Below are positions 52,264 through 60,016 of a DNA stretch of 60,016 bases, piece after piece. The DNA is from an uncultured Prevotella sp. (GTDB lineage Bacteria; Bacteroidota; Bacteroidia; Bacteroidales; Bacteroidaceae): NCBI GenBank assembly GCA_902477645.1, contig CABSIA010000001.1, positions 1 to 60,016 of the forward strand, written 5' to 3'. Positions within the stretch are counted from its first letter, which is position 1, and the number at the start of each line of letters is the position of its first letter. A program made the translations under genes and the position numbers. The notes below the pieces were generated by a model. That model was not told the DNA's origin. It did not search any database and was given only the letters and a program-made list of their open reading frames with translations.

Positions 52264-52600
52264 ATGAGTTTATTAAGAAAAAAAGACTCAGTTGGAGGAC
52301 GAATACAGTCTTCTGTCTGAGATGGAGATGCTCCAAGTGTATGGAGGAGAAGGGGTTATCATTACCAACAGTCTTAATTGTACAGTGAATACGGTTGCAG
52401 GATGTGGCGCTCCATCTGGTGGTGGAAGTAACTCTGGGGGTAGTTCCTCAGGCAGCAGTTCTTCTAATGGCAGTTCTTCTAATGGTTCTTCTTCTAATGG
52501 TTCTTCTGGCGATTCAGGTTGTAGTTGCAGTCACAGCGACAACGATTCCGACCCCAATAATGGCACAATTTGTGTTGGAGGTGACTTAGTATGTTTATAA
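52264..52600 (+). CDS. Precursor peptide with Gly-Gly leader; start out of frame across an A7 run
   Basis: The ATG at 52264 gives MSLLRKK and then enters a run of seven A (52278-52284). Removing one A joins it to the downstream frame: KTQLEDEYSLLSEMEMLQVYGG, a classic double-glycine leader (28 residues, Gly27-Gly28), then a core of 83 residues. As written, the ATG frame ends after 18 codons, and the downstream frame has no ATG before its own upstream stop, only TTG at 52292. The core holds 24 Ser and six Cys: two near its start, SSSNG repeats in the middle, and GCSCSHS...TICVGG...VC at the end. It sits between the maturase, outer-membrane and exporter genes. Confidence 0.75.
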
Positions 52601-52617
52601 CAAACAATGAAAGGAAG

Positions 52618-52650
52618 GTAAAGTGCCATCGACGGCACTTTACTTTCTTT
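52618..52650 (+). terminator. Hairpin terminator between precursor and exporter genes
   Basis: GTAAAGTGCC (52618-52627) and GGCACTTTAC (52634-52643) form a perfect 10-bp stem with a 6-base loop, followed by TTTCTTT. Partial termination here would give more precursor mRNA than exporter mRNA. Confidence 0.75.
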
Positions 52651-52669
52651 ATACTCCCATCTTAAAATT

Positions 52670-54886
52670 ATGTTTGACCACTCATTCCCCCATTTCCGTC
52701 AAATGGACTCTCACGATTGTGGAGCTACTTGCCTGCAAATGATAGCCAAATATTACGGAAAGAATTATAGTCTGAGAACCCTACGTGAGTATTCGTTCAT
52801 TTCGCGTGAAGGCTCCTCATTAATGGGGGTAAGCGATGCAGCCGAGAAGATAGGCTTCCGCACCACTGGTGTAAAAACCAGCTTGAGGTGTCTGCAAGAT
52901 AGGGTAACATTGCCATGCGTGCTCCATTGGAATCAGAACCATTATGTAGTGCTGTACCGCATCCAGAAGAAACGCAAAGAGACCATCTATCATGTAGCAG
53001 ACCCAGCTTCGTATCTTGTCAAGTTTACGGAAAAAGAATTCAAATCGCATTGGTTGAGCACCAAACAGAACGACAACGAACGTGGCATCGCACTGATATT
53101 ACAACCCGACACGGATTTCTATCAACGAGAAGACGAGGGGGATAAGGCCAAAATGCGCAGCATCTCCCATTATTTCCGTTACCTCATCCCTTATAGATGG
53201 CAATTGGGACAGATTGTCACCTGTATGGTGATGTATATGGTATTGGGACTGATATTTCCTTTTCTCACCCAGTCAATGGTGGATGTGGGCATCAGAAACA
53301 GCAATCTGAACTTTGTATTGCTAATCCTTGTATCACAATTCATCCTGACCTTCACAGACATGGGCATAAACTTCTTGCACAATTGGATAGCCCTGCATGT
53401 CAACACGCGCGTTGATTTGGCACTGATGTCTGATTTTTGGCGCAAACTGATGAACTTGCCCATTCGCTTCTTCGACACACGGATGACGGGAGACCTGATG
53501 CAGCGGCTCGGAGACCACGGGCGTATCCGCAATTTCCTCATAAATGATTCCATCGGCATCCTGTTTTCTTCGATTACCTTTTTGTTGTATACTATCCTGC
53601 TTGCATATTACAACTTGACTTTGTTGACTGTTTTCCTCACGGGGCATCTACTGTATGCAGTATGGGTAATGTCGTTTCTCAGATACCGCAGGGAACTTGA
53701 CTATCAGGCTTTCGACCTGCAGGCCAAAAACCACAGTTGCGTCATCCAGCTGATTCAGGGTATGCAGGAAATCAAATTAAACAATAATGAACGGCAGAAG
53801 CGGTGGGAATGGGAAGAGCTGCAAGCCCGCTTTTTCCATAACAATATGCGGGGGCTTAAGATTGACCAGATAAAACGGCTTGGCGCACAGATGATTACCC
53901 GCAGTACAGGATTGGTAGTATCTTTCCTCGTAGCCAAACAGGTAATTGAGGGAAAAATGACACTCGGTATGATGATGGCACTCTCATATATTATGGGGCA
54001 CGTGAGCGGTCCCATATCCAATTTTATCGGATTTATACACTCTCTGCAAAATGCGCAAATCAGTCTGGAGCGCCTGAACGAAATTCATGGACAGGATGAG
54101 GAAGATAACGCGAAATTGTCCTTGCGTACAGAACTGCCGCCAGACAAGAGTATCCGCATCAAAGATTTATCATTCAGTTACAGCGGTTCTCCCCGCGAGT
54201 ATGTACTGAAAGAAATCAATCTGTTTATTCCCGAACACAAGATTACGGCCATTGTAGGAGTCAGTGGCAGCGGAAAGACCACTATTATGAAATTACTGCA
54301 AGGATTCTACAACCCGCAAGAAGGAGAACTGAAGGTAGACGAGACACCTTTGCAACTGATAAGTCCACACTTTTGGAGAAGTAAGGTAGGAGCTGTGATG
54401 CAGGACGGTTATATATTCTCTGATACCATCGCCAAAAATATAGCCGTAGGTGAAGATGAGATAGATAAGGAAAGGCTTAGGAAAGCTGTACGTATTGCAA
54501 ATATCGAAGACTTCATCGAAAAGTTGCCTTTAGGATATAATACAAAAATAGGCTTGGAAGGAAACGGTGTCAGTCAGGGGCAAAGACAACGCATTCTTAT
54601 AGCCCGTGCTGTATATAAGAATCCTGAATATCTGTTTTTTGATGAAGCCACTAATGCACTTGATACAAAGAATGAAAAGGCTATTATGGAGAATCTGATG
54701 GAATTCTATAAGGGAAAGACTGTGGTTATCTGTGCACATCGACTGAGTACCATCAGACATGCAGACCAGATTGTCGTGCTGAATGATGGGCGTGTGGTGG
54801 AAACCGGCACACATGATGAGTTGATGGAGCGGCACATGGAATACTATCACCTTGTGGAAAACCAGTTGGAAATGACAAATGAATAG
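52670..54886 (+). CDS. Peptidase-containing ABC exporter (C39 family)
   Basis: 738 residues. N-terminal C39 peptidase with DCGATCL (catalytic Cys17), HYVVLY (His) and ADPA (Asp); a six-helix membrane domain (about 170-450); and an ATPase with Walker A GVSGSGKTT, signature VSQGQRQR and Walker B FFDEATNALD. These proteins cleave a Gly-Gly leader and export the core peptide. It follows the precursor gene directly and precedes its membrane-fusion partner. Confidence 0.95.
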   Translation: MFDHSFPHFRQMDSHDCGATCLQMIAKYYGKNYSLRTLREYSFISREGSSLMGVSDAAEKIGFRTTGVKTSLRCLQDRVTLPCVLHWNQNHYVVLYRIQKKRKETIYHVADPASYLVKFTEKEFKSHWLSTKQNDNERGIALILQPDTDFYQREDEGDKAKMRSISHYFRYLIPYRWQLGQIVTCMVMYMVLGLIFPFLTQSMVDVGIRNSNLNFVLLILVSQFILTFTDMGINFLHNWIALHVNTRVDLALMSDFWRKLMNLPIRFFDTRMTGDLMQRLGDHGRIRNFLINDSIGILFSSITFLLYTILLAYYNLTLLTVFLTGHLLYAVWVMSFLRYRRELDYQAFDLQAKNHSCVIQLIQGMQEIKLNNNERQKRWEWEELQARFFHNNMRGLKIDQIKRLGAQMITRSTGLVVSFLVAKQVIEGKMTLGMMMALSYIMGHVSGPISNFIGFIHSLQNAQISLERLNEIHGQDEEDNAKLSLRTELPPDKSIRIKDLSFSYSGSPREYVLKEINLFIPEHKITAIVGVSGSGKTTIMKLLQGFYNPQEGELKVDETPLQLISPHFWRSKVGAVMQDGYIFSDTIAKNIAVGEDEIDKERLRKAVRIANIEDFIEKLPLGYNTKIGLEGNGVSQGQRQRILIARAVYKNPEYLFFDEATNALDTKNEKAIMENLMEFYKGKTVVICAHRLSTIRHADQIVVLNDGRVVETGTHDELMERHMEYYHLVENQLEMTNE

Positions 54887-54894
54887 GGAGAACT

Positions 54895-55419
54895 ATGAAC
54901 GAAGGAAAAGAAATTGAAATCTATGAGCCCCGTGAAGCGCAGGAACTAATTGGCTATATCCCTACCTCGCTGCAGAAATGGGGAGTCTATGCAATAGCTC
55001 TGTTCATGGCCATACTACTGGCAGGAAGTTGTTTCTTCCGATACCCCGAGACTTTGAAGGGGAGCATCATCATCCCCCCGTCAGAGGGTGCAGACTCTGT
55101 CTCGGGGATAATGTTCCTTCCACCTTCCAATTTGGGGGAGGTAAGAGATGGGGCAAAAGTGCTCGTTTTTACAGAGGCTTATCCCGAGGCGAAATATGGT
55201 TTCCTTACAGGAACGGTCAACAGGGTCTATGGTATTCCTGACGAATCGGGAAAGCATCGGGTGGAAGTACATTTTCCCAGAGGACTGTTGACCAGCCAGG
55301 GAGCTGCGCTCTCCGCACGGCTGCAGTTGACTGGTACAGGAGAAATAATCCTAAAGGAATCCACTCTGATGGAAGCGTTGATAAAACCAATCAGACTACC
55401 CGCCGGGCAAGACAAGTAA
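54895..55419 (+). CDS. Short HlyD-like membrane fusion protein
   Basis: 174 residues: a cytoplasmic tail, one membrane helix (WGVYAIALFMAILLAGSCFF, about 30-49), then a beta-rich segment that begins like the first lipoyl half (KGSIIIPPSEG) and ends in the beta-barrel-like RVEVHFPRGLLTSQGAALS. The usual 150-200 residue alpha-helical hairpin of HlyD proteins is absent; there is no frameshift, so the short form seems genuine. It probably works with the upstream ABC exporter. Confidence 0.75.
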   Translation: MNEGKEIEIYEPREAQELIGYIPTSLQKWGVYAIALFMAILLAGSCFFRYPETLKGSIIIPPSEGADSVSGIMFLPPSNLGEVRDGAKVLVFTEAYPEAKYGFLTGTVNRVYGIPDESGKHRVEVHFPRGLLTSQGAALSARLQLTGTGEIILKESTLMEALIKPIRLPAGQDK

Positions 55420-55429
55420 ACATGTAAAT

Positions 55430-56893
55430 ATGAAACAAGCAATACTAATAATGGCTCATAAGGACAGGGAGCAAATAGAAAGACTCGTCAATTATTTTGA
55501 TGGAAAGTGCGACATCATTATTCATCTTGACAGACATTCACCTTTTACCAAGGAAGACGAAAAGAGATTAGCCAAATTGCCTGGAGTGAAAAAGGTGTTC
55601 CGCAAGGTTTCTGCCCATTGGGGAGGGTTCAGCTTGCTACGCTGCCAGTTGTTTCTGTTGGAAATGGGACTGAAATATTCCGATGGCAGATACATGCATC
55701 TGCTTAGCGGGCAGGACTATCCTTTAAAACCATTGGATGACTTCCTGCGTTTCTTTGAATTGGAAACAAGAGAATTCATTGAGGGGGCGCATTTACCGGC
55801 TCCTCATTGGGACGGAAACACATACAAGCGCATACAGCATTTTTATTTTACGGACTATATTAGACATATAACGGAAGAAAAAGTAAACGGGATGTGGGAA
55901 TTTGCTGACAAGCAGGACAAATGGGGTATTAGAAGAAGGATTCCTGACCAAGTGAAACATTTATATGGAGGCTCTGCCTGGTTTTCACTGACAAGGGCGT
56001 GTACCAAAAAGGTTGTGGAATATTCACACAAGCATCCTTCACTGCTAAGACGGTTCAGATTCACGTTTGCACCTGATGAAATATACATCCAAACGGTTGT
56101 ACGGCATATCAATTATCCAGACAAGCAAATAGTCAATAGAAACCTGAGGCATATCCATTGGGCAAAGAGAGGGGACAATCATCCTATATCATTCAATGAG
56201 TCTCATTTTTATGAACTCTCTTCATCGGATGCTTTCTTTGCAAGGAAGTTTGAAATGCAGGACAGTGGCAAGCTGATGGATCTGATTGATAAATACCTGC
56301 TCACTAAGGAAAAAGTCACGAATATAGAAACCGGAGCGTGGACAACCCGGACATTTACCGGCCATTTCTTTGATGGAGGATTGGCCAACGCCATCGCAAG
56401 ACTATGCAAGATCTGCCATGTCAAGGACGCGATAGACTTCGGTTGTGGTACAGGGTGGTATGTCACGGCCTTGAGAAAGGAACGGATAGCGGCAGTGGGA
56501 TATGACGGGAACCCACATACAACGGAATTTTCTGTCATGCTGGCCGAACAAGCGGATTACCCTTGCGAACAAGCAGATTTGACGGAAGAACTGACCGTGG
56601 AAGAGCCATACGAGATGACACTCTTCCTGTCCGTAGGAGAATATATCCCTCAACAGCATGAGGAACAGATTTGGAAAAACCTGATTAGCTCAACAAACAG
56701 ATACCTTATTCTTGGCTGGGGAAATCCTGATATATGTGAAGAGGGGGTAGTCAATCCGCATACCGAAAAAGAAATCCGAAAAATTGGAGAATCGTACGGA
56801 CTGAAAGTGGATGAGCTCGCAACCCGTATGCTCAGAGAACAAAGCTGGCATCCAAGATACAAGAATACAATTATTGTTTTTATAAAGTTATAA
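55430..56893 (+). CDS. GT14-type glycosyltransferase fused to a SAM methyltransferase
   Basis: 487 residues. The N-terminal about 270 residues carry the core-2/I-branching (GT14) pattern: AILIMAHKDREQIERLV, VSAHWGGFSLLRCQLFLL, HLLSGQDYPLKPLDDF, and APDEIYIQTVV. The C-terminal part is a class I methyltransferase with motif I AIDFGCGTGWYVTAL (about 330-345). GT14 includes peptide O-xylosyltransferases that act on Ser in Ser-Gly contexts, which suits the Ser/Gly-rich precursor here. Substrate and sugar are inferred. Confidence 0.78.
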   Translation: MKQAILIMAHKDREQIERLVNYFDGKCDIIIHLDRHSPFTKEDEKRLAKLPGVKKVFRKVSAHWGGFSLLRCQLFLLEMGLKYSDGRYMHLLSGQDYPLKPLDDFLRFFELETREFIEGAHLPAPHWDGNTYKRIQHFYFTDYIRHITEEKVNGMWEFADKQDKWGIRRRIPDQVKHLYGGSAWFSLTRACTKKVVEYSHKHPSLLRRFRFTFAPDEIYIQTVVRHINYPDKQIVNRNLRHIHWAKRGDNHPISFNESHFYELSSSDAFFARKFEMQDSGKLMDLIDKYLLTKEKVTNIETGAWTTRTFTGHFFDGGLANAIARLCKICHVKDAIDFGCGTGWYVTALRKERIAAVGYDGNPHTTEFSVMLAEQADYPCEQADLTEELTVEEPYEMTLFLSVGEYIPQQHEEQIWKNLISSTNRYLILGWGNPDICEEGVVNPHTEKEIRKIGESYGLKVDELATRMLREQSWHPRYKNTIIVFIKL

Positions 56894-56894
56894 A

Positions 56895-57668
56895 ATGAAA
56901 AATACAGTTATTTTATTCATAGCCCATTTCATCAATGAAGATACGATGGGGAAATATAAGAAATTGAAAGACGAATTGTCTGATACATGTGATGTTGTTT
57001 GGGTTCTCCAAAAAGACCGTGACAATGACATGCAACTTCCTGACAATATTCATTTTTACACATTCAGTTTGGCCTCCATTAGTGAGTTGCAATACGAACT
57101 TCTTTATGATGACACTATATACTATAATGTCAACTTTATTCTTCAAAGGTTTTTCAAAGATAATCCCAAATATGGGCGCTATTGGAGCATAGAGTACGAT
57201 GTCGTTTTCACAGGCAATTGGCATACACTGATAGACTGCTTTGAAAACGAGGATGCGGACTTGATAAGCTGTCATATCGCTAAATACACGAAAGGAATAA
57301 ATGAACATTGGGACTGGTGGAAGTCCACTGTCTGGATTGACGAGGATATTCCATTAGAAAAATGTGTCAAAGCTTTCAGCCCCATATATTCTTTGTCAAA
57401 TAAAGCACTCGAATTCCTTGACGGTTTCTTTCGCAAAGGAAATAGTGGCCATTTTGAAACTATCATGTCAACAGCCCTGCATTATCATGGGTTCAAACTT
57501 CTTGACATGGGCGGCGTAGGAGAATTTACACCCCCTGAGTTCAGAAACAAATTCTATATACAGGGAGCCGGGATAAACAATGGGACAATTAGATACCGCC
57601 CCATCTTTCTAAATGAAGAAATTGAGGCAATGAATTTGCCGGACAAATTATTTCATCCTTTAAAATAA
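56895..57668 (+). CDS. Probable second glycosyltransferase (DUF3405-like)
   Basis: 257 residues, starting one base after the previous stop. WSIEYDVVFTGNW near residue 95 resembles the Asp-containing core of GT-A folds such as the DUF3405 family. The segments ADLISCHI and HWDWWKS are also consistent with a sugar-binding pocket. No signal peptide or membrane helix. It likely shares a glycan-building job with the upstream GT14 enzyme. Family assignment is tentative. Confidence 0.5.
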   Translation: MKNTVILFIAHFINEDTMGKYKKLKDELSDTCDVVWVLQKDRDNDMQLPDNIHFYTFSLASISELQYELLYDDTIYYNVNFILQRFFKDNPKYGRYWSIEYDVVFTGNWHTLIDCFENEDADLISCHIAKYTKGINEHWDWWKSTVWIDEDIPLEKCVKAFSPIYSLSNKALEFLDGFFRKGNSGHFETIMSTALHYHGFKLLDMGGVGEFTPPEFRNKFYIQGAGINNGTIRYRPIFLNEEIEAMNLPDKLFHPLK

Positions 57669-58053
57669 AATCCGGGCAGCGGTAATTTATTGCTCATATT
57701 CCCTGTGGGTGTCGTGAAACGACATATCTATAAGAAACCCGCGGCAAGCCATGCATCGGCACAGATATGGGGTGATAACCGTATGCGCAAGGTACGTCCC
57801 TTGAAGATGGACTTATATTACCTCACAGCTGCACAGCTTCGCTGTTTGCAGTAGGTCTCGTATAGATGTGCACCGTCGGCACACACTTCCGGTAATAGTT
57901 TAGAACATCCCTTAATTTCGGTGGGAAGTTTTAGAAAACACCTTATACAAACATGCTGTTTTTATTTATTGAAATGAATCAACTTAAATTTTAAAAACTG
58001 CCGGCAAAAACTATTATTCCACTTTGCAAAAGTGAGAATTATAGAATTATCTG
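57669..58053 (+). other. Intergenic region with several small hairpins
   Basis: The first 230 bases are more GC-rich than the last 150 and contain hairpins: GTCGT-GAA-ACGAC (57711-57723), an imperfect one around CAGCTTCGCTG, and GTGC-ACCGTC-GGCAC (near 57870). No reading frame or known RNA family was identified. The AT-rich end leads into the promoter of the TPR gene. It may be the remnant of an inserted element. Confidence 0.4.
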
Positions 58054-58061
58054 TATATTTG
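58054..58061 (+). promoter_or_regulatory. -7 element of the TPR regulator gene
   Basis: TATATTTG followed by CAG, 38 bases before the start codon; no TTTG lies at the ideal -33 distance. Confidence 0.5.
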
Positions 58062-58099
58062 CAGGCAGAAGATATAGAAAAAACAAAGACTCTGAGAAA

Positions 58100-59794
58100 A
58101 TGAAAACAAAATATCTGGCAACGGCAGCTATTGTTGTAACAGCTTTAACACTATTACTTGCAAGCTGTGGAAATGGGGCTAACACCAATGACGAACTTGC
58201 AAGAATAGACAGTACGATGGAAATTAATCCTGAGGCAGCCTACGACTGTCTGTTGCATATTGACTCAACCGAAAAATACGGAAACGACAAAGAGGGCAGA
58301 ATGCGGCTTCGCCTATTAACGGCAAAGGCGCAGAACAAACTATACATAACCATGCCTACAGACAGCGTTTTCAGGGAAGTGGTAAACTATTATGACAGAT
58401 ACGGCAATGCAAACGACAGAATGCTGTCGCACTATCTGCTCGGGTGCATCTATAGAGATATGGATAAAGGGCCGAAGGCTATAGAATGCCTCATGAATGC
58501 AGCAGAGTCAGCAGACACTACAGACAAAGATTGCGACTATAAGACATTATCCAGAATTCATGGACAGATGGCAGAGCTGCTCAAATATGGATTTCAGCCA
58601 AAGGAAGCGCTGGACGAATTGCAGAATTTCATTCTGTATGCTGAAAAAGCTGGCGACTCCATAGGAGCGTGCTATGGTCATGAGTCAATGATTTACCAAT
58701 ACTATTCCCTGGGTGATACAATCTCGGCGATAAACAAAGTTGAGGAATGCCACAATCTGTTCAACAAAAGAGGCATGAAGAAAGATGCTGCCAGCGTTTA
58801 TCCCATATTGATATTTACATATTTGGAGCGGAAACAATTCGATAAGGCACGGCAATATATGGATATCTATGAAGGAGAGTCTGGACTTTTCGACTCTTCC
58901 GGCAATATCTGTGCAGGCCGGGAGCATTATTACAAAGCCCGTGGCATGTACAGCCTGGGGACAGGCAATATAGACTCAGCGGAATATTATTACCGTAAAC
59001 TTAAGGCATACAACTTTAATTATGAGTCTGCACAAGGATTATTAAGTGTCTATTCTATTAAAAACAACCAAGATTCGATATTAAAATACACCAAGCTGTG
59101 CGAGACGGAGATGGACAGCATACTGACAAGGAAAAATGCGTATGAGCTAATCCTGTCATCTTCGTCACACAACTATAACAAGATAAAAACAGCAACACAA
59201 AGGACAAAGCACATAACAACCAACATGCTGCTGATATTAACCGCCATTATTCTTGTCATGCTATTTGGCGGAAAGATTATTTTCCATAAACATACAAAAA
59301 ACACAAACAAAATAAGTAACTCGCTGGCTGCAATAAAGGAGGCTTATATTGCGGTATCAAACTCTCACAGACAAGCCATGCACGACGTTGACGAGCTAAA
59401 GAGCAAGCTTAACAAACTGAAGGCAAGCTCATCTATGGAATCGCTAAAGGAAAGCCACATCTACCAAGTATTGAAAGAAAACGCAAGATCTCATTCAACA
59501 GATATTCATATTGCGGAAAAAGAATGGAATTCCTTTGAACAACTTTTCTCACACCATTTCCCGCTTTTATATAATGTACTTGTTAAAAAGAAAAGCCTTA
59601 GTTGCCAGGAGTTAAAAGTCTGCATGCTGCTGTGGACAGGTTTTGATAATTGCGAGATTATTAAGCTGATTAACTGTACTGCACAAGCGGTAAGCAATGC
59701 GAAAGCAAACGCCAACGAAAAGATTTTTTCTGAGAGAAGTGCAAAAAGCCTCTTAAGCAATATGAATAAAGCATACGACGCTGCTTTAGGATAG
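58100..59794 (+). CDS. TPR lipoprotein with a C-terminal LuxR-like HTH
   Basis: 564 residues. A lipoprotein-type signal (lipobox LLASC), then TPR-like helical repeats to about residue 360, one membrane helix (NMLLILTAIILVMLFGGKIIF, split NMLLILTAI and ILVMLFGG), a coiled coil, and a C-terminal HTH-like segment (LSCQELKVCMLLWTGFDNCEIIKLIN, in two parts SCQELKVCMLLWTG and NCEIIKLIN). This is the Bacteroidetes membrane-bound TPR regulator layout: an envelope sensor with a cytoplasmic output domain. Its place behind the peptide island suggests it senses or regulates the peptide system. Confidence 0.7.
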   Translation: MKTKYLATAAIVVTALTLLLASCGNGANTNDELARIDSTMEINPEAAYDCLLHIDSTEKYGNDKEGRMRLRLLTAKAQNKLYITMPTDSVFREVVNYYDRYGNANDRMLSHYLLGCIYRDMDKGPKAIECLMNAAESADTTDKDCDYKTLSRIHGQMAELLKYGFQPKEALDELQNFILYAEKAGDSIGACYGHESMIYQYYSLGDTISAINKVEECHNLFNKRGMKKDAASVYPILIFTYLERKQFDKARQYMDIYEGESGLFDSSGNICAGREHYYKARGMYSLGTGNIDSAEYYYRKLKAYNFNYESAQGLLSVYSIKNNQDSILKYTKLCETEMDSILTRKNAYELILSSSSHNYNKIKTATQRTKHITTNMLLILTAIILVMLFGGKIIFHKHTKNTNKISNSLAAIKEAYIAVSNSHRQAMHDVDELKSKLNKLKASSSMESLKESHIYQVLKENARSHSTDIHIAEKEWNSFEQLFSHHFPLLYNVLVKKKSLSCQELKVCMLLWTGFDNCEIIKLINCTAQAVSNAKANANEKIFSERSAKSLLSNMNKAYDAALG

Positions 59795-59895
59795 GAATTT
59801 GTATAAACGCCACAAATTTGTAAGATGTTTTCCGATGGCCATCCTTATACTTGCGCTCATGCGGCCTTATACGCTGAAAAACGCTTATATATGCG

Positions 59896-59964
59896 TTGAC
59901 AAACAGATTATTAATCTATCGGCAAACAGATTATTAATCTGTTGCCCGTCAGATTAATAATCAT
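59896..59964 (+). repeat. Three 23-bp units with AGATTA/TAATCT half-sites
   Basis: Units at 59896-59918, 59919-59941 and 59942-59964 each contain AGATTA and TAATCT (or the inverse). The equivalent part of the left terminal repeat has only one such unit, so copy number varies. Confidence 0.8.
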
Positions 59965-60016
59965 AAGCGGTCGAAAGATGTTTTAGTCATCGTTTGTTCC
60001 TGTTCGCTATATAGTG
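59951..60016. repeat. Right copy of terminal inverted repeat
   Basis: The reverse complement of the last 59 bases equals bases 1-59 exactly. Further inward (to about 59840) the words AACGCTTATATATGCGTT and a CATCCTTAT segment correspond to the left copy with differences. Confidence 0.9.

Noticed and set aside
57669..57900. Possible group II intron remnant
   Set aside because: A CCGTATGCG...GGTACG word looked suggestive, but no domain V hairpin or reverse transcriptase fragment is visible.

Overview
The window is a piece of a Bacteroidales chromosome, most likely Prevotellaceae-like. I infer this from gene content and order and from many copies of the Bacteroidetes promoter (TTTG near -33, TAnnTTTG near -7); Shine-Dalgarno-like sites are largely absent. 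The two ends carry the same 59-bp exact sequence in opposite orientation, inside a longer degenerate repeat, so the window probably ends where an assembly broke at a dispersed repeat.

Layout. 1-0.86 kb: repeats and a decayed peptidase fragment. 0.86-9.6 kb (minus strand): comF-recX-prmC, rimP-nusA-infB, and an S41 C-terminal processing protease. 9.8-13.6 kb: tRNA-Asn, a mosaic unknown ORF, then a small ORF, an OmpR-type response regulator, a histidine kinase and a PepSY-like secreted protein. 13.7-22.4 kb: a dut-TPR-DUF4292-EnvC-like operon divergent from dgt-msrC, then the glycine-lipid pair glsA-glsB. 22.4-39.1 kb: the dcw division and cell-wall cluster (mraZ, rsmH, ftsL, ftsI, murE, mraY, murD, ftsW, murG, murC, ftsQ, ftsA, ftsZ). 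Here mraZ has a frameshifting deletion while its operator is intact. 39.1-42.9 kb: recO, tRNA-Glu, rpsT and gyrB, the last two with structured leaders. 43-47.2 kb: a GH95 fucosidase, a companion secreted beta-rich protein and an AraC regulator.

47.2-59.8 kb is the most unusual part: a visibly AT-richer island with the parts of a ribosomally made, modified and exported peptide system. In order it holds an ECF sigma factor (minus strand), a DUF3244 protein, a radical SAM/SPASM maturase, a TonB-receptor-like outer-membrane protein, a Gly-Gly-leader precursor peptide (Ser/Gly/Asn-rich, six Cys), a C39-peptidase ABC exporter, a short membrane-fusion protein, a GT14-type glycosyltransferase fused to a methyltransferase, and a second glycosyltransferase-like protein. 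A TPR lipoprotein with a C-terminal HTH-like region follows. My reading is that the precursor is modified on Cys by the radical SAM enzyme and probably glycosylated on its Ser-rich repeats, then cleaved after Gly-Gly and exported. The precursor start codon is out of frame with the rest across a run of seven A residues, which suggests phase variation, slippage or a sequencing error. No complete insertion sequence, prophage, CRISPR array or rRNA was found.
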